Notes: a model not told the origin generated them from the sequence alone. DNA of 24,122 bases from JAFKKS01 sp039808325 (GCA_039808325.1 JBDHSU010000056.1:1-24122), one strand, 5' to 3'. Positions 1 to 8,375 are shown, numbered from the stretch's first letter. Numbers and translations: made by a program.

Positions 1-328
1 CGAAGACGCCGTCGTACTTGCCCTCGCCGCGCAGTTCCGCCTGCTGCGAGCCCCAGACCGCGGTCGCGGCCAGATCCTCGTTGATGCCCGGCTGGAACAC
101 GATGTCGTTCGGGACGAGGAGCTTGGCCGTGCGCATGAACTGCTGGTCGAGCCCCCCGAGCGGCGAGCCGCGATAGCCTGTCACGTAACCGGCGGTATTG
201 AGTCCGGCACGCCTGTCGCGCTCCTTCTGCATCAGGCACATGCGGATGAGCGCCTGATAGCCGGTCACGAAGACACGGCTTTTCGTGAGATCGTATTTGT
301 CGTCGAGGGTAACGCGGTTCGAAGTCAT
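1..328 (-). CDS. Indolepyruvate ferredoxin oxidoreductase, N-terminal part (runs off the window)
   Basis: Only the first 109 codons are present; the gene continues past base 1. The product starts MTSNRVTLDDKYDL and contains VFVTGYQALIRMCLMQ (residues about 19-34), then GYVTGYRGSPLGGLDQQF (about 47-64) and QPGINEDLAATAVWGSQQ. The GYRGSPLGG segment and the following region resemble the thiamine-diphosphate-binding N-terminal domain of the fused, roughly 1150-residue indolepyruvate ferredoxin oxidoreductases of proteobacteria. That family oxidatively decarboxylates aryl pyruvates (from aromatic amino acids) to aryl-acetyl-CoA, passing electrons to ferredoxin. The ATG at 328 is the first start in frame and has an AAGGC-like sequence about 5 bases upstream. 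It diverges from the Bug/RraA pair across 356 bases. The family call rests on the N-terminus alone, so the downstream domains are unseen. Confidence 0.8.
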   Translation of the reverse strand, partial: MTSNRVTLDDKYDLTKSRVFVTGYQALIRMCLMQKERDRRAGLNTAGYVTGYRGSPLGGLDQQFMRTAKLLVPNDIVFQPGINEDLAATAVWGSQQAELRGEGKYDGVF

Positions 329-603
329 CGCAAGCCTTTGGGGCGCCGCGCCCCATGCATTCACGGCCACATCCGGCCCGCCCGTATGTCGTCCCGCATG
401 CGTCCTGGATGGACGTATATAAGGTATCGACACGCGCGGCCGGAGGGCCCACAACGGCAGAAATGCTGACACTTCAACCGGCTGGGGTCAATTTCGTTTC
501 CGCTCTAAATGACAGCAGCAAATGTCACGTTCGCGCGTGCGCGCGCAATTTGGCGCACTGCAACATCCGGAATTGGTCCGTAAGGCTTTCCACTTGCGGT
601 CGG

Positions 604-632
604 TTGACGATTGCGGCCATGCGAATTTTTGT
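604..632 (+). promoter_or_regulatory. Possible sigma70-type promoter for the Bug/RraA pair
   Basis: TTGACG at 604-609 is followed 17 bases later by TTTTGT at 627-632, about 50 bases before the start codon at 685. The -35 box is good and the -10 box is poor. In the same 356-base divergent spacer (329-684) there is a small inverted repeat, tgaca (510-514) / tgtca (523-527), that could be an operator half-site pair. Nothing else clear was seen in the spacer. Confidence 0.25.
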
Positions 633-684
633 ACGGGACAGAACAGCCGGCGTTTGAAGGCGCCGCGTTTCAAGGGGGAACTTG

Positions 685-1680
685 ATGTTCAAGATCGCGA
701 TCCAATCAAGGGCGAAGACGCCGGCGATAAGCCTGCTCGCATCGTTCGCTCTTGCGCTGTCGTCACCGGCCATGGCGCAGACGTTCCCGACCAAGGTCGT
801 GAAGCTGGTCGTGCCGCAGACCCCCGGCGGCGCCACCGACGTCTTCGCACGCGCCGTCGGTCAGAAATTGAGCGAGCGCTGGGGCCACCCGGTCGTGGTC
901 GAGAACCGTGCCGGCGCGGCCGGCGTGGTCGGAACCGACGCGGTCGCGAAATCGGCGCCGGACGGCTACACGCTGCTCGTCACCTATGCGGGCTCGCAGG
1001 CGATCAACCCGGCCCTCTATGCGACCATCCCGTTCGACTCGATCAAGGACTTCCAAACGATCGCGACCCTGGCGCAAACGCCCTTCGCGCTCGTTGTGCG
1101 CCCCGGCTTCCCTGCGAAGGATATGCCCTCGTTCGTCAAATTCGCGCGCGAGACCCAGGATGCGCCGAGCTTCGCCTCGTCCGGCAACGGCTCCGTCAAC
1201 CATCTTCTCGGCGAGATGCTCAAGATGGATTCGGGCATCCGCTACGTCCACGTCCCATACAAGGGGATTTCGCAGGTCATCACCGATCTCCTCGGCGGTC
1301 AGGTCGATTTCGCCTTCACCAGCCTTCCGTCGGTTCTGCCGAACATCAAGAGCGGCAAGATCCATGCGCTCGCCGTCACCAGCGCACGACGGGTCGCGGT
1401 TGCGCCCGACATCCCGACGATCGCGGAATCCGGCATTCCGCAATTCGACGTGAACCCGTGGTGGGGCGTTCTCGGGCCGGCCGGCATGGACAAGGCGACC
1501 GTCCGCAAGATCAACGCCGACATCAACGACATCCTGAAGTCGAAGGAAATGATCGATTTCCTGGCGACGCAGGGCGCCGAACCGCTGGTCACGACGCCGG
1601 ACGAGTTCCTCGATATCCTCAAATCCGACACCGAGAAATGGGCCAAGGTGGTGAAGACCTCGGGCGTTCACATCAACTGA
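685..1680 (+). CDS. Tripartite tricarboxylate transporter substrate-binding protein (TctC/Bug family)
   Basis: A 331-residue periplasmic solute-binding protein. Residues 1-32 form a signal peptide: basic MFKIAIQSRAK, a hydrophobic core LLASFALALSS, and an AMA|Q cleavage site. The mature part shows family hallmarks: FPTKVVKLVVPQTPGGATD near the start, WGHPVVVENRAGAAG, then APDGYTLL, and YVHVPYKGISQ followed by DLLGGQVDFAF. Bug proteins bind carboxylates or other small organic acids, but the sequence does not tell which. An in-frame TTG lies directly before the ATG at 685. The ATG is preferred because the AAGGGGGA ribosome site (about 672-679) then sits at a normal distance. No TctA/TctB membrane partners are in the window, which is common for orphan Bug genes. 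It is followed after 2 bases by the RraA-like gene, suggesting one transcript and related substrates. Confidence 0.93.
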   Translation: MFKIAIQSRAKTPAISLLASFALALSSPAMAQTFPTKVVKLVVPQTPGGATDVFARAVGQKLSERWGHPVVVENRAGAAGVVGTDAVAKSAPDGYTLLVTYAGSQAINPALYATIPFDSIKDFQTIATLAQTPFALVVRPGFPAKDMPSFVKFARETQDAPSFASSGNGSVNHLLGEMLKMDSGIRYVHVPYKGISQVITDLLGGQVDFAFTSLPSVLPNIKSGKIHALAVTSARRVAVAPDIPTIAESGIPQFDVNPWWGVLGPAGMDKATVRKINADINDILKSKEMIDFLATQGAEPLVTTPDEFLDILKSDTEKWAKVVKTSGVHIN

Positions 1681-1682
1681 CC

Positions 1683-2393
1683 ATGCACGAGAATGTCGTC
1701 TATCGGCGCGTTCGCCGCGCCGACCCGGCGCTGGTGGCGCGCGCGGCGGCGTTGCCCGTCTCCGACCTTTACGAGGCGCTTCCGAACCGGGATGCGGCAT
1801 TGATGAGCCCGCGCATGCGGCCTCTCGTGCCTGGCCTGCGCATCGCCGGCTCCGCGGTGACGGCGCGCTGTCCGCCCGGCGACAATCTCATGATGCATCG
1901 CGCCCTGCTCCACGCCGAGGCCGGCGATGTTCTCGTCGTCGCCGTGGGCGACGCAAGGGGCGCGCAGTGGGGCGACCTCGCCGCGGTCTACGCCCGGCAC
2001 AAGGGCCTTGCCGGCGTGATCGTCGACGGCAGCATCCGGGACGCCGACGCGCTGACCGCCCTGCGCTTTCCGGTTTGGGCGACGGCGATCTCCCCCTCGC
2101 ACCCCAACAAGCGGGCCGGGGGCGCGGTCAACGTCCCGGTGATCTGCGACGGGGCGCGCGTCAATCCCGGAGACGTGATTTGCGCCGACGGCGACGGGGC
2201 TCTGGTGATCCCGCGCGATCAGCTTGCGGCGGCCGTCGAAGCGGCCGAGCGCCGGCAGGCGAGCGAAGGCGCGATCATCGCCGCCATCAAGGCGGGAACG
2301 TCGCTGTTCGAGCTGCATGACATGGAAGACGCGTTCCGCGCCTCGGGCGTGCGCGAAATCGACGCCGCATGGGAAGACCGAGACGAGGAATAG
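1683..2393 (+). CDS. RraA-like / 4-hydroxy-4-methyl-2-oxoglutarate aldolase family protein
   Basis: A 236-residue protein of the RraA/HMG-aldolase fold. Visible motifs are GDNLMMHRALLHAEAGDVLVV (residues about 66-86), the WGDLAA segment with G97-D98, and GVIVDGSIRDADAL (111-124) holding the conserved R119-D120 pair, which binds pyruvate and the divalent metal in class II aldolases of this family. Members act as HMG/CHA aldolases, oxaloacetate decarboxylases or RNase E inhibitors. The catalytic residues and the catabolic context favour an aldolase or decarboxylase on a keto acid. The start lies 2 bases after the Bug stop codon, so the two are almost certainly co-transcribed, and the substrate carried by the Bug protein may feed this enzyme. 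The older name dimethylmenaquinone methyltransferase for such proteins is not supported by the fold. The exact substrate is unknown. Confidence 0.87.
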   Translation: MHENVVYRRVRRADPALVARAAALPVSDLYEALPNRDAALMSPRMRPLVPGLRIAGSAVTARCPPGDNLMMHRALLHAEAGDVLVVAVGDARGAQWGDLAAVYARHKGLAGVIVDGSIRDADALTALRFPVWATAISPSHPNKRAGGAVNVPVICDGARVNPGDVICADGDGALVIPRDQLAAAVEAAERRQASEGAIIAAIKAGTSLFELHDMEDAFRASGVREIDAAWEDRDEE

Positions 2394-2406
2394 AATACGG
2401 CGAGCG

Positions 2407-2430
2407 CGGGTACCGTGCTCTCGCTACCCG
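2407..2430. terminator. Weak hairpin between convergent genes
   Basis: cgggta (2407-2412) pairs with tacccg (2425-2430) around a 12-base loop, in the 30-base gap where the RraA-like gene (plus) and the hemolysin III gene (minus) converge. It overlaps the stop codon of the latter and has no T-tract. It is placed where a bidirectional terminator would sit, but the sequence support is thin. Confidence 0.2.
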
Positions 2431-3095
2431 GCGAAAGCGACCGTATCCAGCACCGCGAAGTAATGGCAAAGCGCGGCGACCAGCACGAAGCCATGCCAGA
2501 TCGCGTTCTGGAAGCGCAAGCTCTGCCAGACGTGAAAAATCACCCCGACCGAATAGAACGCGCCGCCGACGGCCAGCAGCGCCAACGTCGTCGGCGAAAG
2601 CGCGCTGACGATGGAATCGTAAAGCAGGACGCCGCTCCATCCGAGCAACAGGTAGAGCGCCACCGCCAGGCGGTCGAACCGTCCCGGGAGCGCGAGCTTG
2701 ATCACGATCCCGGCGGTCGCGGCCAGCCAAATCGCGGCGAGCATACCGAAGGACAGCGCGCCGCCCTTCAGATGCAGAAGGAAGGGCGTGTAGGTCGCCG
2801 CGATCAGCAGATAGATCGCCGAGTGATCGAAGCGGCGCAACCACCACTTCAGCCGCGAGATCGGCCACATGTTATAGGCCGCGGACAAGCCCAGCACCGC
2901 CAGCAGGCCGAACGCATAAATCGCGGCGGAGACGATATGGAGGCCACGGCTTGAATTGATCGCCAGCGCGATGAGGACGACGGCGCCGGTGAGCCCGAGC
3001 GCAACGCCCAGCGCGTGCACGACGCCATCGGCGATGATCTCGGCACGCGTGTAGTTCCAAACGAACCGCACCGGTTTGCCGTCGAAATCCGTCAC
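2424..3095 (-). CDS. Hemolysin III family (PAQR-type) integral membrane protein
   Basis: A 223-residue protein with about seven hydrophobic segments, in the inner membrane. Family hallmarks are visible: a cytoplasmic N-terminus leading into AEIIADGVVHALGVALG (residues about 18-34), SAAYNMWP (71-78), RRFDHSAIYLLIAATYTP (88-105), and the C-terminal HVWQSLRFQNAIWHGFVL followed by H211 in AALCHYFAVL. In the related adiponectin receptors, the Asp/His residues at equivalent places coordinate zinc, consistent with a hydrolase-like site; bacterial members have been called hemolysin III or TrhA. The length is typical of the family. The gene stands alone, between the convergent RraA-like gene and the sensor kinase (87 bases upstream of its start, same strand). 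The physiological role of bacterial PAQR proteins is poorly defined, so only the family is claimed. Confidence 0.9.
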   Translation of the reverse strand: MTDFDGKPVRFVWNYTRAEIIADGVVHALGVALGLTGAVVLIALAINSSRGLHIVSAAIYAFGLLAVLGLSAAYNMWPISRLKWWLRRFDHSAIYLLIAATYTPFLLHLKGGALSFGMLAAIWLAATAGIVIKLALPGRFDRLAVALYLLLGWSGVLLYDSIVSALSPTTLALLAVGGAFYSVGVIFHVWQSLRFQNAIWHGFVLVAALCHYFAVLDTVAFAG

Positions 3096-3182
3096 GCACG
3101 CCTCCAGCGTCTTATCGTGTTCGCAAACGGAACCGTCGAAAATGCGGCGGTGGATAGAAAATAGAGTGATGTCGTGAAGGCT

Positions 3183-5588
3183 CTACGACGGTGTCGGCGT
3201 CCTCAGCACCTCGGCAACCTTACGCGCCAGAGCGTCGAGCGTGAAGGGCTTGGGAATGACGTGAACGCCGGCGTCGAGCACCGCATTGTGAACGATGGCG
3301 TTGCGTGTATAGCCGGTCGTGAAAAGCACCTTGGTGGCCGGCCAGCGCCGCAGCACCTCGTCCGCCAGCTTGCGGCCGTTCATTCCCGGCATGACGACAT
3401 CGGTGAAGAGAAGCGTCACCGGCGGCTCCTTTTCCAGAACGGCGAGCGCCGCCGTGCCGCCATCGGCGTCGAGCACCGAATAGCCCAGCTCGCGCAGGGC
3501 CTCCGTCGTGTTCTTGCGCACGCCCTCCTCGTCCTCGACGACGAGAATGGTGACCCCAGGATCGCCTGCCGGCAGGCTGTCGCGGCCCTCTGCGGCGTCC
3601 CCCTCGCCGGGCGTCATCGCCAGCGAACGCGGAAGATAGATCTTGATCGTCGTTCCGTGGCCCGGCTCGCTGTAGATGCTCACATGCCCGTCGGATTGCC
3701 GCACGAAACCGTAGACCTGGCTCAAGCCCAGGCCGGTCCCGAGACCGGCGGATTTGGTCGTGAAGAAGGGATCGAAGGCTTTTGCGATGACTTCGGACGT
3801 CATGCCGACGCCGGTGTCGGTGACCGCGAACATGACGAACTGACCGGCCTTGACGCCCGCCCTCGCGGCGTAGTCGTCGTCGAGATAGGTATTCGCGGTC
3901 TCGATCGTCAACTTGCCGCCCTCTCCCATGGCGTCACGCGCATTGACCGCGAGATTGAGGATGGCGTTCTCCAGTTGATTGGGGTCGGCCACCGTACGCC
4001 AGAGCCCGGCCGCGAGCACCGTTTCGAGTTCGATCGTCTCGCCGAGGCTGCGCCGCAGCAGATCGGACATATCCGCGAGCAGCCGGTTGGCGTCGAGAGC
4101 CTCCGGCATCAGCGGCTGCTGGCGGGCGAACGCCAGCAGCCGCGCCGTCAATGATGCGGCCCGGCGGGCGCCCGCGATGGCGGTGTCGATATGCCGCTCG
4201 AGAAGCGGTTCGCCGCGCGCGAGCCGGCGTTGGCACATCTCCAATCCGCCGAGCACGATCGCCAGCATGTTGTTGAAGTCATGCGCGATGCCGCCGGTAA
4301 GTTGACCGATCGCCTCCATCTTCTGAGCTTGCCGCAGCGCGCCTTCCGTCTCCTCGCGCCGCCGCATCTCCGCGACGAGATCGCTGGTGCGGTCCGCGAC
4401 GTTGCGCTCGAGCATTTCGGAAAGCCGGCGCAGCTCCTGCTCGGCCTTGTCGCGCTCACGCTCGCGGGTCCGTAGAGCGATCGACGCCGCCGCCATCTCA
4501 CGCCCCACATCGCCGAGCTCGCGCACCGGCATCCGCTGCTGCGGAACGATCTCGCCGCGCCCGAGCGCGGCCGCTTGCGCGGTGAGAACCTCGCTCGCGC
4601 GCGAGAGCCGGCCGCCGAACAAGTAGGCGATCCCCAGCGACAGGATCGTCAGCACGATGCCGACGCCACCGACGGCCCAGAGAGCGCGGCTCAACAGAGC
4701 CTGCACACGATTTTCGGACGTGTTGACGTAGACGATCCAGTTGGCGAGACGCGATCGCGCATAGGCGGTGCGCACCGCCTCACCGCTGGTGTTCACGCCG
4801 CGCCACAGCCCTTCGAGGCCTTGCGCGTTGGCCAGGAAATCCGGCGACGCCGGACGGCCGCTGAAAGCCTCATTCCTCTCGGAGCGCGCCAGAATGAGGC
4901 CATGGCCTCCGACGACACCGGCCCGCCCGCCATCCTCCAAGCGCGGGCTGATCAGATCGACGATACGCTGCGACGAGGCGCTAAGATTGAGGAAGTGCGT
5001 GACGCGATTGCCTTGAATCACGGGAACCGTGATCGAATAGATCGGCGCTCCCGTCACCACGTCGAAGAGAACGTCAGACACGAACGGCTGCTTGGTCTCG
5101 ATCACCTCTTTGTCGCCGGCGAGCGGCGTCAGCGGCAGCACCGCGCCGAACGGGCGCTGCGTATTGGCAAGCTGTTGGCCGGAGACGTCGCGGAGGATGA
5201 GATCGATGCCGACGAGGCTGCGGACGCGCTGCATCTGCTCGTAGAAGCCGGCGTAGTCGCCATCCTGCACGCGACCGGAAATCGCCAACGTCTGTAGCGT
5301 GACCTCGAGGCCGGCAAGATCGCGGTCGATCGCCTGCGCGAGTTGCCGCGCATCGCCGCGCAGGTCGAGCTCGATCCGCGCTTGCTCCGAGATGGCATAT
5401 CGCCAGATCAGGAATCCGGAGAACATCAGCACCGGCACCATCACCGCCAAGACGAGCAGCAGCACGTAGTGGCGTGTCGAGAGGCGGCGGGCGCGGACCG
5501 ATCCGGGTGGAGTTACGGCAGGCGCGGCTGGTGGATCTGGCGCGTGCAAAACGATCTCGTTCCTCTGAACTCGTCCCCGCACGAGCAT
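3183..5588 (-). CDS. Hybrid sensor histidine kinase with periplasmic Cache-like domain and C-terminal receiver
   Basis: An 801-residue membrane kinase. Order: cytoplasmic tail; TM1 about 41-64; a periplasmic domain about 65-300 of the double-Cache type; TM2 about 303-325; a HAMP-like linker 326-378; a coiled-coil stretch 375-425; HisKA with phospho-acceptor H436 in GGIAHDFNN; HATPase_c with N box N549 (NLAVNARDAM), G1 DTGVGM (591-596), F box FDPFF and G2 GLGTGLGL (615-622); then a receiver 678-800 with acidic pair E685/D686, phospho-acceptor D730 (LLFTDVVMPGMNG), T757/T758 and K780. All catalytic residues are present. The receiver is fused, so the kinase may signal through phosphorelay or be autoregulatory; no separate response regulator lies nearby. 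Its ATG is 9 bases past the acyl-CoA dehydrogenase stop, without a clear ribosome site, so expression may depend on readthrough from upstream. The ligand is unknown. Confidence 0.92.
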   Translation of the reverse strand: MLVRGRVQRNEIVLHAPDPPAAPAVTPPGSVRARRLSTRHYVLLLVLAVMVPVLMFSGFLIWRYAISEQARIELDLRGDARQLAQAIDRDLAGLEVTLQTLAISGRVQDGDYAGFYEQMQRVRSLVGIDLILRDVSGQQLANTQRPFGAVLPLTPLAGDKEVIETKQPFVSDVLFDVVTGAPIYSITVPVIQGNRVTHFLNLSASSQRIVDLISPRLEDGGRAGVVGGHGLILARSERNEAFSGRPASPDFLANAQGLEGLWRGVNTSGEAVRTAYARSRLANWIVYVNTSENRVQALLSRALWAVGGVGIVLTILSLGIAYLFGGRLSRASEVLTAQAAALGRGEIVPQQRMPVRELGDVGREMAAASIALRTRERERDKAEQELRRLSEMLERNVADRTSDLVAEMRRREETEGALRQAQKMEAIGQLTGGIAHDFNNMLAIVLGGLEMCQRRLARGEPLLERHIDTAIAGARRAASLTARLLAFARQQPLMPEALDANRLLADMSDLLRRSLGETIELETVLAAGLWRTVADPNQLENAILNLAVNARDAMGEGGKLTIETANTYLDDDYAARAGVKAGQFVMFAVTDTGVGMTSEVIAKAFDPFFTTKSAGLGTGLGLSQVYGFVRQSDGHVSIYSEPGHGTTIKIYLPRSLAMTPGEGDAAEGRDSLPAGDPGVTILVVEDEEGVRKNTTEALRELGYSVLDADGGTAALAVLEKEPPVTLLFTDVVMPGMNGRKLADEVLRRWPATKVLFTTGYTRNAIVHNAVLDAGVHVIPKPFTLDALARKVAEVLRTPTPS

Positions 5589-5597
5589 GTCACAATA

Positions 5598-6809
5598 CTA
5601 GATGTGACCGTCGGTACTCCAGCGCCAGAAATCCGTTCCTTCCTGACGCAGGAAGCGAGCCAGTACCATACTATGGACTTCTGACGCCCCGTCGACGATG
5701 CGCGCCGCGCGGGCCCAGCGATAAATCCACTGCAGGACCGTATCCTTGGAATATCCGCGTGCGCCGTTGAGCTGGATCGCGGTGTCGGCGGCGCGGTGCA
5801 AAGTGTCCGCCACATGGATCTTGGCCATGGACACTTCCTTGCGCGCCTTGTCGCCCTGATCAAGTTTCCAGGCCGCGTGCATGGTGAGGAGCCGTCCGAT
5901 CTGAATCTGATGCGCCACGTCGCCGAGCTTGATCTGGACACTCTCGCGATCCGCCAGCTTGATGCCGAAGCCCTCACGCTGCGCTACATAGTCCTGCGCG
6001 ATCTCCATGCAACGCCGGGCGAGGCCGAGCCAGCGCATGCAGTGGGTCAGCCGCGCCGGACCAAGCCGGATTTGCGTCATGCGCAAGCCATCGCCCACCC
6101 CCATGAGCACATCCTCGTCGGCGACCTCCAGGCCGTCGAAAATCAGTTCGCAGGTCCCGCCGTGTTCCTCGGGGCCGAGATTGCCGATGCGGCGCACGAG
6201 ACGCCAACCGGGCTGATCCTTGTGAAACAGAAACGCAGTCAATCCGCGGCGCGCGTCGTCGGAGGTGCGCGCCATCAGGATGAAGTGGGATGCCTCCGCC
6301 GCACCGGAGATGAACCATTTGTGGCCCGTGATGCGCCATTTTCCGCCCCGCTTCTCCGCCTTGGTGCGGATCATCGAGGGATCGGAGCCGCCGCCCGGAT
6401 GCGGCTCGGTCATCACGAACGACGAGCGCACTTGTCCGGCGACGATCGGGCGCAGCCACTTCTCCTTCTGCGCCGGGGTGCCGACCTTCGACAGCACGTT
6501 CATATTGCCGTCGTCGGGCGCCTGGCAGTTGAGCGCATTGGGGCCGAAGATCGAGCGGTTCGCCTCTTCGTACATCACCGCCCAGGCCATGACGGGAAGG
6601 CCCATGCCGCCGAACTCCTTTGGCGATTGCGGCGCCCATAGGCCGGCGGCTTTCGCCTTCGCGCGCACCGTCTCCAGCACATCGAGCTTGATGTTCTCGT
6701 AGGCATCGTAATTGCCGGCGTCGGCTTCGAGCGGAATGACATGCTCGTCGATGAACGTGCGTGTGCGCTGGCGCAGGTCCTCGAGTACGGGAGAGATGGT
6801 GAAATCCAT
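5598..6809 (-). CDS. Acyl-CoA dehydrogenase family flavoprotein
   Basis: 403 residues, the usual length. It has the three-part acyl-CoA dehydrogenase plan: an N-terminal helical domain with EFGGMGLPVMAWAVMYEE; the middle beta domain with FVMTEPHPGGGSDPSMIRT (flavin and substrate contacts) and GHKWFISGAAEASHFILMART; and the C-terminal helical domain with RREGFG-like QREGFGIKL, QLNGARGYSKDTVLQWIYRWAR and DGASEVHSMVLARF. It is closest in pattern to the ACAD10/11-like group (…NGARGYS…, DG-S-EVH). Where short-chain enzymes have the catalytic Glu in a YEGT motif, this protein has VDGAS, so D373 is the likely base. It follows the SDR gene by 54 bases on the same strand, suggesting a joint catabolic function such as breakdown of a branched or hydroxylated acyl chain. 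The substrate cannot be named. Confidence 0.92.
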   Translation of the reverse strand: MDFTISPVLEDLRQRTRTFIDEHVIPLEADAGNYDAYENIKLDVLETVRAKAKAAGLWAPQSPKEFGGMGLPVMAWAVMYEEANRSIFGPNALNCQAPDDGNMNVLSKVGTPAQKEKWLRPIVAGQVRSSFVMTEPHPGGGSDPSMIRTKAEKRGGKWRITGHKWFISGAAEASHFILMARTSDDARRGLTAFLFHKDQPGWRLVRRIGNLGPEEHGGTCELIFDGLEVADEDVLMGVGDGLRMTQIRLGPARLTHCMRWLGLARRCMEIAQDYVAQREGFGIKLADRESVQIKLGDVAHQIQIGRLLTMHAAWKLDQGDKARKEVSMAKIHVADTLHRAADTAIQLNGARGYSKDTVLQWIYRWARAARIVDGASEVHSMVLARFLRQEGTDFWRWSTDGHI

Positions 6810-6863
6810 GGAGTCCTCGGTGATGCGATCGGATACGTTAAATTTAAGCGCGGCGGACCGGCC

Positions 6864-7640
6864 TCAGGCGCCGCGAATCTGCGTCACCTGCCCGCCGTCG
6901 ACGACGATCGTCGCGCCGCTGATGTAGCGTCCGGCATCGGATGCGAGCAGCAGGAGCGCCCCATCGAGATCGCTCGCCTCGCCGAAGCGGCCGGCCGGAA
7001 TGTCGCGCGTCATCTTGGCCGCCTCGCCGGCCAGCCAGTCGGCATTGATCTCGGTCGAGATGTAGCCGGGCGCGAGAGCGTTGACGCGGATGCCCTTGAA
7101 CGCCAGTTCGAGCGCCAGCGACTTGGTGAGCTGCACCACCGCCGCCTTGGATGTCGCATAGGCGACGACGCCCTTCGCGACACCGAAACCCAGGATCGAC
7201 GCGACGTTGACGATCGCCCCCCCTTTCTTCGCCGCCAACATGCGCCGCGCGCCCTCTTGCGCCCAGGCAAACACGGCATCGAGATTCGTGGAAAGGACAT
7301 GCCGCCACGCGCTTTCCTCGAGATCGATTGCGCGACCCGAATGGGCGATGCCGGCATTGTTGACGAGTACGGTCACGGTGCCGAACGCTTTCTCGGCCGC
7401 GTCGAAGGCCGCCCGCATCGCCCCAGCGTCGCCGACATCGGCCGCGATCGCGACCGCGCGTCCACCCGACGCCTCGATGCGCTTCTGCACGTCGGCAAGC
7501 CGATCAGCCCGGCGTGCCACCAGGGCGACAGCCGCCCCGTTTGCCGCAAGCACTTCGGCAAAGCGCACGCCGAGACCGCTGGAGGCACCGGTGACCAAAG
7601 CGATCTGGCTCGACAAATCGAAGAGTTCGGCGGCCTTCAT
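6864..7640 (-). CDS. Short-chain dehydrogenase/reductase (SDR family)
   Basis: 258 residues from the ATG at 7640. This start is chosen over an in-frame upstream Met (7694) because GGAAGGAG lies 8 bases before it and the protein then begins just before the Rossmann fold. It is a classical SDR: TGASSGLG nucleotide motif at residues 17-24, D68 in the adenine-binding stretch, NNAG at 94-97, and the catalytic tetrad N119, S148, Y161, K165 (YATSK). There is a proline-glycine motif after strand 6 (ALAPGYISTEIN), and the C-terminus reads ISGATIVVDGGQ. It would reduce or oxidise a hydroxyl/keto group with NAD(P)(H). The basic pair following the first strand region (ARR, 42-44) leans toward NADP, but weakly. 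It heads a minus-strand run with the acyl-CoA dehydrogenase and diverges from nitrile hydratase across 84 bases in which I saw no convincing promoter. Confidence 0.92.
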   Translation of the reverse strand: MKAAELFDLSSQIALVTGASSGLGVRFAEVLAANGAAVALVARRADRLADVQKRIEASGGRAVAIAADVGDAGAMRAAFDAAEKAFGTVTVLVNNAGIAHSGRAIDLEESAWRHVLSTNLDAVFAWAQEGARRMLAAKKGGAIVNVASILGFGVAKGVVAYATSKAAVVQLTKSLALELAFKGIRVNALAPGYISTEINADWLAGEAAKMTRDIPAGRFGEASDLDGALLLLASDAGRYISGATIVVDGGQVTQIRGA

Positions 7641-7724
7641 GTCTGCATCTCCTTCCGGCACCGCAGCCATTTTGCTGATGGCGCACCGCTCCACAAGGCG
7701 TCACCGATCTGTTAGCCTTCCTTC

Positions 7725-8375
7725 ATGGCACACGATCATCACCACGACCATCACGCTGGTCATCACGATCACGATCATGGCTCCGAACTCTCGGAGATGC
7801 AGTTGCGCGTACGCGCGCTGGAAAGCATCCTCACCGAGAAAGGCTATGTCGATCCCAAGGCCCTGGACCTCCTGATCGAGACCTATGAGGTCAAGGTCGG
7901 CCCGCACAACGGCGCCCGCGTCGTGGCGAAGGCCTGGACCGATCCGGAATACCGCGAATGGCTGCTGGCCGAAGGCGGCGCGGCCATCGCCTCGCTCGGC
8001 TATATCGGTCGCCAGGGCGAGAACATGGTGGTGTTGGAAAACACGCCGAAGGTCCACAACATGGTCGTGTGCACGCTATGCTCCTGCTATCCATGGCCGG
8101 TGCTCGGCCTGCCTCCGGTCTGGTACAAATCCGCGCCCTATCGCTCGCAGGCCGTGTCCAACCCGCGCAAGGTGCTGGCCGACTTCCAGGTGACGTTGCC
8201 GGAAGGCATGGACATCCGCGTCTGGGATTCGACCGCGGAAATCCGCTACCTCGTCCTGCCGATGCGCCCCGAGGGGACCGAAGGCTGGAGCGCCGAGCAA
8301 CTGGCGCGCTTGGTCACCCGCGACAGCATGATCGGCACCGGTCTGCCGCTTCGCCCGCAGGATGTCGCGTCATGA
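7725..8375 (+). CDS. nthA: Cobalt-type nitrile hydratase, alpha subunit, with His-rich N-terminal tail
   Basis: 216 residues. The metal site is V-C116-T-L-C119-S120-C121. Thr in the C-T-L-C-S-C motif marks the Co(III) class, whereas Fe enzymes have Ser. C119 and C121 would become the sulfinic and sulfenic acid ligands. The rest, with YPWPVLGLPPVWYKSAPYRSQ and NPRKVLADF, is typical of nitrile hydratase, which converts nitriles to amides in the cytoplasm. The unusual part is the start: 10 of the first 19 residues are His, alternating with Asp. That tail is outside the conserved fold, which begins near LRVRALESIL (residue 27). The ATG at 7725 has no clear ribosome site, so the start, and with it the tail, needs care; the tail codons are nevertheless in frame and uninterrupted. 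Thiocyanate hydrolase gamma has the same motif but comes with different partner subunits. Confidence 0.93.
   Translation: MAHDHHHDHHAGHHDHDHGSELSEMQLRVRALESILTEKGYVDPKALDLLIETYEVKVGPHNGARVVAKAWTDPEYREWLLAEGGAAIASLGYIGRQGENMVVLENTPKVHNMVVCTLCSCYPWPVLGLPPVWYKSAPYRSQAVSNPRKVLADFQVTLPEGMDIRVWDSTAEIRYLVLPMRPEGTEGWSAEQLARLVTRDSMIGTGLPLRPQDVAS

Noticed and set aside
522..2393. A 623-codon plus-strand frame overlapping the Bug gene
   Set aside because: It is the RraA-like gene extended backwards through the wrong frame of the Bug gene; the upstream part is Arg/Gly-rich and unlike any family. Only 1683-2393 is real.
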